Positions 53,545 to 61,797 of a stretch of DNA of 64,000 nt are shown here, piece by piece. The stretch is from Kalmanozyma brasiliensis GHG001 (taxonomy: Eukaryota; Basidiomycota; Ustilaginomycetes; Ustilaginales): the NCBI RefSeq assembly GCF_000497045.1, contig NW_015961981.1, positions 126,401 to 190,400 on the forward strand, given 5' to 3'. The notes under the pieces are model-generated. The model was given only the letters and a program-made list of their open reading frames with translations. It did not search any database and had not been told where the DNA came from. Every line of letters begins with the position of its first letter. Positions within the stretch are counted from its first letter, which is position 1. A program made the translations under genes and the position numbers.

Positions 53545-54292
53545 TTGAGCATCACCATCCTCGACTTTCTGCTGGCCAAAACGTCTCCGCAGCAACTATC
53601 AGATACCCTGTCCTCTACCGCACCCTCAACCGTCACCTCGCAGCGAGCGAAGGATGCGGGGCTTTGCAGTCCCATCACGGCAAAATTCTTCGCCTTCAAT
53701 CCTCGCACGCCTCATCGCGGCCGTCACACGCTCGACCTGCACATTTGCACGTCAGCAGCATCAGACCCGCAGCTCGAACCACCGCCTGGATGCCGCATCC
53801 GCCGCATCGCATTCCCCTCGCCTGCATCAAATCCACCCATACAAACCTCATCACACCCTTGTACGCCCAGCACCAGACATCCTTTCGCGGCTGCTGGATG
53901 ATTCGTCGCCTGTACTCGATCTTCAGTGCATCAAATGTATTTGTTTCCTCACGTCCAACTCGCTCGCTTCTGCATTTGATCAGGTTCGATTCCCTTTAGA
54001 TTCGAGCTCGTTCTCACCCTAGCATGTTCACAGGGAGGAGCCCGTCGACATCCGCTTCAACGCTTCTCATCTCTGGTCGTGACGCGCAAGTCTGGTTGTG
54101 CTCTTCATTTGGGCAGTGTCGGTGCGGATAGATGGCAAAAGAGGGGTATCGTATTGCGAGGATTTCAAAGCGGGAGCAGTGGTGTATGAGAGCGTGGCGG
54201 GACGGGGGTCGACGAAGAGCGCACTGGTGCTGCGTTGGGCACTGGTGTGGACTGCCGGGCGAGGGGGGTGTTGTCCTAGTGCGGAAAGTGGA
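53545..54292. other. convergent intergenic region, SUMO / small hydrophobic protein
   Basis: About 750 bases between two 3' ends. Several short frames exist on the plus strand, none convincing. A phrase ggttcgattcc near 53983 resembles a tRNA T-arm, but no tRNA fold surrounds it. Confidence 0.5.
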
Positions 54293-54567
54293 TCAGATCT
54301 TGCCCCTCCGACGACCACCGCCTCGTCCACCACAGCGACAGCAGAGGACGTCGGCAATGCAGTTGAACGTCGCCGTAAGACACGATGCGACGGCGGAGAC
54401 ACTGTTACAACTCAACAAAATCAGTACCCTGTCCTGGATGAAACCTGAGGAGAAAGGGTGGGTGCTTACATGGTGTGAAGGACGCTTCCGATGGCGGAAA
54501 AGATGGAGTGAAGAATGCCAGCGATCGCCGAGACGATGCTGTTGAGGCACGAGGCTACGGCGCCCAT
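54293..54567 (-). CDS. small conserved-type hydrophobic protein, 68 residues, two exons
   Basis: A short gene too small for most gene finders. Exon 1 is 54567 down to 54470 and exon 2 is 54401 down to 54293. The 68-base intron has donor gtaagc and acceptor gtaacag, and joins phase-2 to give ..SVLHT-IVSAVASCL... The protein starts MGAVASCLNSIVSAIAGILH and then repeats a hydrophobic pattern twice (SIFSAIGSVLH, SAVASCLTATFNCIADVL). It ends in a cysteine pair and a basic tail, CCRCGGRGGGRRRGKI. The Met-Gly start with Cys at 7 suggests N-myristoylation and palmitoylation. It resembles a widespread family of short uncharacterised fungal proteins beginning MGAVVSCI (from memory, function unknown). 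A TATA-like cttataag lies about 125 bases upstream, suggesting strong expression. Confidence 0.82.
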
Positions 54568-55423
54568 CTTGAAATCTCCTGCTTGGCTGCGAGCGAGGGT
54601 ACTGATGGAGTGTGTTCGAGGGTCAAGGCGGTGCTGAGTGGAAGGTTGGACGGATGGATGGGCCGAAAGAGATGGATCAGGAGAGGGGCTTATAAGTACC
54701 TTTTGGCCCCTCACACCTCTGCGGAGAGAGAAGGGTATCGAGGGTCTATACGGTTTTCGGCAAGGAGAGCCTTGGTTCTGCCTGAACACCTACGCCGGTT
54801 CCACGACTTGGACTCATCCGGTGCGCAATGACAAGCCGAAAGCGCAAAAGCTTGACAACCGTCTACCTCATACTGCCTTGCACGTCTGCACAGAGAGGCG
54901 CAGACATCGAACAAGGTGAAAAGGCAGTGCCAAGTGGCTTGGGTCCTCTCACAAATGACGTCCTATCCCAAGCCGAAACAAAAAGCCTCAACTCTATCTC
55001 TCAGAGCTGCATGAAACAGGTGCGGAGTTGTAGAAGCCTGCCCCTTGCTGCGGAATAACGTGGGTGGGCATGGCGCGTGACTCAGCCCCGCACGCGAGGA
55101 AAAGCGAGGCTTTGGGAGCGCTTGGTTCAGGGTCCACATCCAAAAAAAAAGCAGGACGTCATCGCTGCCATTCGACTCCGAAGAACAAACACAAGGTTGC
55201 GCTCAACCAGCACCAACATCGGCACAGGGGCGTCACCTCGCTCCCATCCACCGCATCGGCCGATCTGGTGCCTGTTTGTCGATGCCGCCGGGTCACGTCT
55301 CGCACAAAGCTTGAAAAGTGTTCTGAAGAAGAAGTTTTCGACATGTGTGCAGGGTGTGTTACAAAGGGGTCTCCAAGAGTGGTGTGTGTGTGTGGTATTC
55401 CTTCCTCCTCGATGGAGCTTGCC
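54568..55423. other. intergenic region upstream of the small hydrophobic protein, downstream of TOM70
   Basis: About 860 bases between two minus-strand genes, containing the TATA-like element and an A9 run at 55142-55150. No other gene seen. Confidence 0.55.
54689..54696 (-). promoter_or_regulatory. TATA-like element of the small hydrophobic protein gene
   Basis: The self-complementary cttataag is about 122-130 bases upstream of the ATG at 54567. No gene starts to the right on the plus strand, so it is assigned to the minus strand. Confidence 0.5.
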
Positions 55424-57403
55424 TCACATCATGCCCGCCATCTGACCCAGCGCGGCGCCCTGTTCCGGGTACTCGTGAATAAACTGCAGCTGGGCCCTGC
55501 TGGCATTCTCGTAGGTCAACGCATTGATCAACTCCGGTTCCGTCCTGGCAATCTTTGCGCTCCTCTCAAAGTACTCGATGGCATCCTGAATCTTCCCCTG
55601 CTGCAGACTCAGCTGGGCTAGAGTGGCAACGGCGACATCGCAGTCGGCATCCTTATCCAGCGCCTGCCTGCACAGCTCCTCCGCAGCCCCAATGTCCTGC
55701 TTCCACTGGAACAGCGCCAACGCCTTGTTGATCATCGGCAACACATTAGTGGACCCGGATTTGGCAGATTCGATCTCGATCGCCTTGTCAAACTTGTCCA
55801 TCGCCTCCTCGAACTTTTGCTGATCCAACAACAACTCGCCATAGTAGTTGTACGCTTCGCTGGACGTATCAAAGTTGCGCAACAGCTTGCGGAACGCCGC
55901 GGTAGAATGACCAATGTTACCGTTCTTGTAGTGCGCCACGGCGTACTGCACCTGGGAGAAGATGAACTTGTCGTCGAGCGAGGTGGATTTCTCGTAGTCT
56001 TTGATGGCAGCGTCGAACTCGCCGAGGATGAAGTTGACCTGTCCACGGTGGTAGTAGATGTCCGGGTCGGAGGGGTCGGCTTCGATGGCACGGTCGAAAT
56101 CGGCAAACGCCGCGTCTTTGTCCGACAACTCCATGTGCACCGACGCCTTCTTGACCCACGACTGAACGTAGTTGGGTCGAAGCGAGGTGGATCGCTCCAG
56201 ATCGGAAAGAGCTTCCTTGGCGTTGCCGATGACGAACTTGAACGTGCCGCGCATGTTGTACGCGTTCGCCTCGAGGTCTTCGTTGCTGAGACCCTGCTCG
56301 ATGGCCTCGTTGAAGAGTGTCAGCGCATGCGGGTAGGACTTGGCCTCCAGCGCACCGTACGCCTTGAGCAGCGTCTCGTCGCCCTGGCTTGGCTTCTCCG
56401 GCAGACTCGGCTTGGGCTTGGCGCGGAACGCCTCGAGGTACGCCGTCACAAACGTTGGCGAGGGCAACTTGGGTTCGCGGCTCTTGAGGATATCTTGAGC
56501 CTTGCCCGTAGCGAGCTTTCGAAGAACCCGCTCGACACTCTCGGTGGCCGTCTGGTCCTTGAACTGCCCCAGGATGGCAACCGCGGTAAAGTCTGCCAAC
56601 GAGTCGAACAGCAGCTGTGCCTTTTCCTCGCCCACACCCTCCTGGCCCTCGATGGGGTTGCCGAGCTGCTCCTTGGCGACAGCACGTCGGTTGAGCGCCT
56701 TGACGTAGACGCGGTCCATCTTGAGCGCTTCGTCGCAGTCCGAGACCACCTGCTGGGGCTGGCTCAGGTTGGCGTAGCAAGCAGCACGGTTCGAGTAGAA
56801 CACAGCCATCGGGTGGGCAGCGATCGCCTTGGTGTAGTGGCTGATGGCTTTCTCGAACTGACGGTTGGAGTAGGCCTTGTTGCCGAGCGTCTTGAGGTGC
56901 TGCGACAAACTCTCGCGCTTCTCCTTGGGCAGCTTGACGATCTCGGCTTCTGGGAGCTCGGCGAGCTGGTCGTCGGTGGCCTCGTCGAGCAGCGGACCTG
57001 ATGGATCGGAAGGCAGGCCGTCGGCTCGTTGCGAAGGGGTGTCGGTCGACGAGGAGGCGCCGCCTGTAGCACCGGTGGTCTTCTTCTTGGTGCCCTTCTT
57101 CTTCTTTTTCTTGCTGGCAGAGCCAGCAGCAGCTCCACCAGCCGCACCAGCTTTTTCGTCATCATCGCTGTCACTGACGGTGCCCTTTCCTTTCGCCTTG
57201 GACGACGACGATGACGAAGAGCGAGAGTAGAGGTAGTAGCCACCGAGTGCGAGCGTACCCGTTGCGAGGGCGATGACGAGTGTGCGGTTCTCCTCGACCC
57301 ATTTTGAGAGCTTGTTGGCGGTGTTGTTGGCCGAGACCTGAGCGCGGTCGGCGGCTCGTGCGGCCTGTTGCGAGGCCTGCTGCGCGTTTGGAATGGGCGC
57401 CAT
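55424..57403 (-). CDS. TOM70: mitochondrial import receptor Tom70
   Basis: A 659-residue outer-membrane receptor of the TOM complex that binds carrier preproteins and chaperones. The ATG at 57403 gives MAPIPNAQQASQQAARAADR. A single N-terminal membrane anchor lies at about 41-60 (TLVIALATGTLALGGYYLYS), followed by a serine- and lysine-rich linker (KKKKKKGTKKKTT). TPR motifs fill the rest; the first cluster, from about 150, has GNKAYSNRQFEKAISHYTKA and FYSNRAACYANLSQPQQVVS, the chaperone-clamp type. Later repeats include VQSWVKKASVHMELSDKDAA and DIYYHRGQVNFILGEFDAAI. The length and layout agree with yeast Tom70 (617). The promoter region is shared with the PLP-enzyme gene. Confidence 0.94.
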   Translation of the reverse strand: MAPIPNAQQASQQAARAADRAQVSANNTANKLSKWVEENRTLVIALATGTLALGGYYLYSRSSSSSSSKAKGKGTVSDSDDDEKAGAAGGAAAGSASKKKKKKGTKKKTTGATGGASSSTDTPSQRADGLPSDPSGPLLDEATDDQLAELPEAEIVKLPKEKRESLSQHLKTLGNKAYSNRQFEKAISHYTKAIAAHPMAVFYSNRAACYANLSQPQQVVSDCDEALKMDRVYVKALNRRAVAKEQLGNPIEGQEGVGEEKAQLLFDSLADFTAVAILGQFKDQTATESVERVLRKLATGKAQDILKSREPKLPSPTFVTAYLEAFRAKPKPSLPEKPSQGDETLLKAYGALEAKSYPHALTLFNEAIEQGLSNEDLEANAYNMRGTFKFVIGNAKEALSDLERSTSLRPNYVQSWVKKASVHMELSDKDAAFADFDRAIEADPSDPDIYYHRGQVNFILGEFDAAIKDYEKSTSLDDKFIFSQVQYAVAHYKNGNIGHSTAAFRKLLRNFDTSSEAYNYYGELLLDQQKFEEAMDKFDKAIEIESAKSGSTNVLPMINKALALFQWKQDIGAAEELCRQALDKDADCDVAVATLAQLSLQQGKIQDAIEYFERSAKIARTEPELINALTYENASRAQLQFIHEYPEQGAALGQMAGMM

Positions 57404-57854
57404 CGTTTCCGTATTGGGAAGGAAGGTGGGGATCAAGCGACGAGGTTGAGGGATCGTGAGAAGAAGAAGAAAAGGAAGAAAAGTGGATTGCTTGTGTGAC
57501 GTGTGGAGTGGGCCTCCTCGATGCACGGCCGGTGAGAGACGGAAGAGCTTGCTTGCTTGCCTGCTGCTGCTGGTGGGCAGTCAGCCTGGTTGCCCTGCTT
57601 TACGGTGCTGAGGAAGCTGCACGAAGAAATCACGGAAATCGAAGCGCCTTTTTTCTTCTGGCCCTCTTGATCCCGATCGAAGCAAGGGCGTCAGTACAGA
57701 AGCCGATCCGGCTGGGGTGCTGTCAGCCGTGCGAAAAGAAGACCCTCTAACGAGTGCCGGCCAGAACGCCGGCTCCTGACCGAGCTCAAGGAGCGGCTAT
57801 CTATCAACAGCTTCCTTTCTCGCCGCACTGCAACATCCTCCAGGAGTCCTCATC
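57404..57854. promoter_or_regulatory. divergent promoter, TOM70 / PLP enzyme
   Basis: About 450 bases between divergent genes. No clear element identified. Confidence 0.5.
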
Positions 57855-59198
57855 ATGACAGCCACCAACATGGTCACGTTCAGCGACATCCAAGAAGCAC
57901 ATGCGCGCGTCTCGCCGTACACACACTACACCCCCGTGCTCACCAACCAGGCGATCGACTCGCTGGCAACCGAAGCCCTCTTCGGCACCTCAGACCACGC
58001 CTCGACATCGTCTACTCCGCGCGTGCGTCTCGCCTTCAAAGCAGAACACCTCCAGCGTGTCGGAGCGTTCAAATACCGCGGCGCAACAAACTCGGTCCTC
58101 GTCCACCTCGCAGCGGCCAAAGCCGAACACGATGCCTCCCCCACCTTCCGCGGCGCCTTCAGCCCAGACAAGCTCGTCGTCGTCACGCATTCGAGCGGCA
58201 ACCATGCGGCAGCTCTCGCCTGTGCTGCAAAGACGGCGGGGTGCATCGCTGCGGTGGTGATGCCGGAGAATGCGCCCAAGCCGAAGAAGGAGGCAGTCGC
58301 AGGGTACGGTGCGCGCATCACGTTCTGCAAGCCCACGCTCGAGGCGAGGGAGTCGACGGCCAAAGCGGTGATGGAAGAGTACGAGGACAAGGGTTATACG
58401 GTGCGCTTTGTGCATCCGTACGACGAGCCGCTGGTCATTGCAGGACAGGGGACGATGGCGCTCGAGCTGCTCGATCAGGTCCCACAGCTTGAGGTGCGCG
58501 CTGCTTGTTCTCACGCCGCGGAAGCCTCTGCTCCGTCAAAGAGACCACTGCATGGGTCGAAGAACGTCGCGCCCGAAGGACCCAAGGCAGAAGCAGCATG
58601 GCATCGTAGAGACGCGTCTGAGCCGGTGCTCGACATTGTCATCGCGCCCGTCGGAGGCGGAGGCATGCTCTCTGGCGTCTCGACCGCAGTCAAAGGCGCC
58701 GACAGCTGCATCGTCGTCCTCGGCGCCGAACCGGACCTCGTCAATGACGCCTTCCACTCGTACCAGACCGGTTCCGTGCAGCTCCCACCCCAGCCGCCAA
58801 AGACTATCTGCGACGGCCTGCTCACATCTCTCTCACCCTTAACACTCGAGCATATCCACAAGAATGTCGATGGCATCGTCACAGCGCGGGAAGAAAACGT
58901 GCTCAAAGCGCTACAGCTGCACTGGACGCGACAGAAGCAGTTCGTCGAGCCCAGCGCCGCTGTAGGCCTGGCCACGGTGCTGCAAGGCTTCAACGAGGCG
59001 GCGCAGCAGAGCGGCCATGCTACAACAGACGCATCCGACCGCTCGCGATGGGGTCTCAAGGAATGGGCACACCACATTGTCCAGCAAAAGACCCAAGCCG
59101 GAATCCAAGACCCCGACATTCGCATCGGCATCATCTGGAGCGGTGGCAACGTAGAGGTCGCCAAAGTCGTGGCCAAGTTCGAAGAGTATGGTTTGTAA
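57855..59198 (+). CDS. serine racemase / threonine dehydratase-like PLP enzyme
   Basis: A 447-residue enzyme of PLP fold type II. Relatives racemise serine or deaminate serine/threonine (serine racemase, catabolic threonine dehydratase). The PLP lysine is K73 in GAFKYRGATN. Further motifs: SSGNHAAALA (substrate/cofactor loop), VMPENAPKPKKEAV, GQGTMALELL and the phosphate-binding VGGGGMLSGV. A hydrophilic insert of about 40 residues (CSHAAEASAPSKRP.. to ..HRRDASEP) lies before LDIVIAPVGGGG and is unusual. No ACT domain is present, which argues against the biosynthetic Ilv1 type. Its TAA stop at 59196-59198 directly abuts the stop of the Fmc1-like gene on the other strand. Confidence 0.88.
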   Translation: MTATNMVTFSDIQEAHARVSPYTHYTPVLTNQAIDSLATEALFGTSDHASTSSTPRVRLAFKAEHLQRVGAFKYRGATNSVLVHLAAAKAEHDASPTFRGAFSPDKLVVVTHSSGNHAAALACAAKTAGCIAAVVMPENAPKPKKEAVAGYGARITFCKPTLEARESTAKAVMEEYEDKGYTVRFVHPYDEPLVIAGQGTMALELLDQVPQLEVRAACSHAAEASAPSKRPLHGSKNVAPEGPKAEAAWHRRDASEPVLDIVIAPVGGGGMLSGVSTAVKGADSCIVVLGAEPDLVNDAFHSYQTGSVQLPPQPPKTICDGLLTSLSPLTLEHIHKNVDGIVTAREENVLKALQLHWTRQKQFVEPSAAVGLATVLQGFNEAAQQSGHATTDASDRSRWGLKEWAHHIVQQKTQAGIQDPDIRIGIIWSGGNVEVAKVVAKFEEYGL

Positions 59199-59901
59199 TT
59201 ACTCTTTCGCAACAGGCGGTCGTAGGGGCCCACCGACATTGTGACCGTCCCCCTTTCCGGAATACAGCTGATCCTCGCGGTTGTCCTGATCCTGCTTGTA
59301 CTGGTCCTGTGCAATCTGTGCGCTTTCTTTGTAGTCGGTGTTGGCTTTCGCAGAGCCGTCGTGGGTGATGGGCACGTCGAGGCCGACTCGGCGGGCTGTG
59401 AGGCGGACACGCTCTTCTTCCGTCAGGTCTGATGTTGGGTTGTATCGTTGGAGGAGCTCCTGATGGCGTCAATGTCATGAAGCAAAGCGAGTTGAGGTCA
59501 GCATCAGAGCAGAGCAGTTTCGACGAAGTCGCTACGATAACTTACGGCATGCAACGTCTTGTTTTGAAGGAAGATGTGAAGGTTCTCGAGGGTCTGCTTG
59601 CGCAGTTGTGCTGGTGACTTCTTTGGTGCGACGAAGGGAGCGTAGTCGTCACTTCCTGGCTTGGTTGAGTCTGTCAGTGTCCCTCTCTCCGCATCTTTGT
59701 ACTCCTTCTGCAGGTATGCTACCAGTGGTCCGTCCTTTGCCTGCACGATCGGAAAGAGGAAGAATGCACTTGGTCAGTCAGTCACTGTAGTTAAGTCTCT
59801 TAGTGGCTGCTCGAGGCGACACTTACCGAGCTTCGCGCCTCCTTCAGCACGTTCTGATAGAGCGTCTTGACGGCTGTTGACCTTCGTACTGTTGCGAACA
59901 T
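59199..59901 (-). CDS. FMC1: Fmc1-like mitochondrial ATP synthase (complex V) assembly factor, LYR type
   Basis: A 176-residue protein assembled from three exons: 59901-59827, 59740-59546 and 59459-59199. Both introns have gtaagt donors and cag acceptors, and all exons join in phase 0. Exon 1 encodes MFATVRRSTAVKTLYQNVLK, with an LYQ variant of the LYR tripeptide, the hallmark of this small mitochondrial helper family. Exon 2 ends ENLHIFLQNKTLHA. Exon 3 begins ELLQRYNPTSDLTEEERVRL, followed by TARRVGLDVP, which fits the conserved end of Fmc1/C7orf55 proteins (..GLVGLKLP in human). Fmc1 helps Atp12 in F1 assembly. The C-terminal 60 residues are hydrophilic and extra. The name is inferred by eye; another LYR-family member is the main alternative. 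Confidence 0.72.
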
Positions 59902-60902
59902 GTTGGCCGAGCTGTGACAGAGTGATGCTGGTCAGAAGGGCACAATGTCAAGCGGTGGAAGAAGGAAGGTGCGTCGAGGGTCCACTTCCGCCTTCCGAAC
60001 ATATCTCTCGCGCGTGAGTACCTTTTTTCTTTCCTGAGCCTGCGAAAATCTGAACAAGACCTAGCGATCTGCGTCCTTCCATCTTCCCTCCCGACCACAC
60101 CACACGCACCAGCTGTGGTGTCCGGCCAGCCCCGTCGCTGGCTGTCTGTCTTCAAATGTAAGTCTCACCCCACATGGCACCACAGCCCTTGCAGCGCGCA
60201 CGCCTCCGCACCGACACCAGCCCTCAAGAGATGAACTTTCGACCCCGCCAAAAGAAAGAGGATGATATCTACCCCGATGGGCGGACATAAACACCCCTGC
60301 ATCCCTTCTCTTCCCTGCTTAGCTCCGGTGTACAAATGTGAGCGGCAGGAGTTAGACGCAAAGCTTGCTTCGTGTATAAAAAAGGGTCAGGCATTTGTTG
60401 AGATCTACATCGGATACTGATTTTCTTTTGGCGTGGGTCGACGACTTGGTTTCGAGAGGGTCGAGGCTTGGTCGTGCTGGAGGCAAGCATGATGCTGGTC
60501 AGCTTAGCGGGGCGGCAGCTGCGACGACTGTCGTCGGATCAAGATTCGCGATCCTCGTTCCCATGTTGACATTTTCCTCGTTGCTTTCACCTCGTCTCTC
60601 TGCCGTGCATTGTAGTTTCTCGAATTGATCAGATGTCGACGTTTGACTACACGAAGGCTGAAGTGATCGATCATAGACTCTGAGCAGCTGAGACTACTGA
60701 GCCGATTGATCAAGTTCGTCTGAGCCGTCACAACCTCCATTCCAGGGCCTGAGCTGATCGCCTTGGCGCTGGACCTGGAAGAAACGCGTTGACCAGCAGC
60801 GAGTGAAACTCGGATCCCGGCTCGTTGACGTTCAGGGTCCTCGTACAACTTCTTGCCGCTCGGTCCGTTCTTGTCAGATCATCTCCACGTACTCGGTACA
60901 AG
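59902..60902. promoter_or_regulatory. divergent intergenic region, Fmc1-like / Shg1-like
   Basis: About 1 kb between divergent genes. A TATA-like gtataaaaaa stretch lies near 60373-60382. The stretch before 60903 is open in frame with the Shg1-like gene but has no ATG in that frame. No further gene recognised. Confidence 0.5.
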
Positions 60903-61784
60903 ATGAGCACGACGACGCAGGCTGCGGCCGCATCTCTACCATCGGTACCCTTACCAACGCCAGACGCTACGGCTGTATCCCTCGAGAACGCGCCTTCGAC
61001 GTCCGCCGCCCCAGGGACGACCTCTCATCCGCCCTCCGCAGAGCCAATAACAGGCCTGACCCCCGACCAAGTGCTCCAAGAGCTGCAGAAGAGTGGCTTT
61101 GTCGATCAGCTGCGGCGTCAGATGTATGATGCATTCTCTTCTCCGCCCGCTTCTGCTCCTGTCATAGCGTCTACCAAGATCGACGGTGCTGCTTCACTCA
61201 CTCCTGCTCCGGTCTCAGGCGAGGCTCAAGCTGGCCAGTCCAACCCTAACCCAGACCCTGCTGCATCAGCATCAATCCCGAGTGCTACTCCTTTCGCGGT
61301 AGCGTCGAAAGACCCTGCGTCCACAAGCGTACCTTCTCTCACAGCGTCCATCCCACCAGCATCCCCTCCACAGCTGGACGTCGGTACCCGCTCCGCTCTG
61401 CTTCAGTTCCTCGCGTCGCCTCTTCGCGCCCACCTCGAGCGGCAGCATGGCAATCTTCGACTCGCAAGCTTTCGCGATCAGACCACCACGCTCATGCAGC
61501 TGCTCGAGAGCGAGCCTGTCGATCACCCGCAGCGGGCGGAGCTGGGCGAGGCGAGCGTGTACGATTTGCTCTTGAGGCATGTCGTGATGCCACCTACCGC
61601 GGGGGAGGGCGGGACAGCGGGCATGTTGGATCGCAACGGGCGGTTTGGTTGCGAGGCGCAGGCACGGATCAACGAGACAATTGCCGAACTCATGCACCCC
61701 ACTGCCAAGGTCGACGACGAAGATGATGATGAAGACGAAGAAGGGGGAGCACAGCCAGAATCCACACGCACCATGGACGAATAA
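60903..61784 (+). CDS. SHG1: Shg1/BOD1-family protein (COMPASS subunit)
   Basis: A 293-residue single-exon protein. Shg1 is a small subunit of the COMPASS histone H3K4 methyltransferase; BOD1 is its animal relative. The family segment begins at about residue 57: LTPDQVLQELQKSGFVDQLR, then RQMYDAFSS, which is the conserved Shg1/BOD1 helix pattern. A proline/alanine-rich linker separates it from the second conserved helical part (FLASPLRAHLERQHGNLRLA, then YDLLLRHVVMP). The C-terminus is acidic (DDEDDDEDEEGG). The start is ATG at 60903 (MSTTTQAAAA). It converges on the DENN gene, with only 13 bases between the stop codons. Confidence 0.78.
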   Translation: MSTTTQAAAASLPSVPLPTPDATAVSLENAPSTSAAPGTTSHPPSAEPITGLTPDQVLQELQKSGFVDQLRRQMYDAFSSPPASAPVIASTKIDGAASLTPAPVSGEAQAGQSNPNPDPAASASIPSATPFAVASKDPASTSVPSLTASIPPASPPQLDVGTRSALLQFLASPLRAHLERQHGNLRLASFRDQTTTLMQLLESEPVDHPQRAELGEASVYDLLLRHVVMPPTAGEGGTAGMLDRNGRFGCEAQARINETIAELMHPTAKVDDEDDDEDEEGGAQPESTRTMDE

Positions 61785-61797
61785 CATTGACACTGCA

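Noticed and set aside
53975..54000. tRNA-like T-arm phrase ggttcgattcc
   Set aside because: No matching D-arm, anticodon arm or acceptor stem around it.
55817..57001. 394-codon frame on the plus strand opposite TOM70
   Set aside because: Antisense of a well-supported TPR gene; no independent domain.
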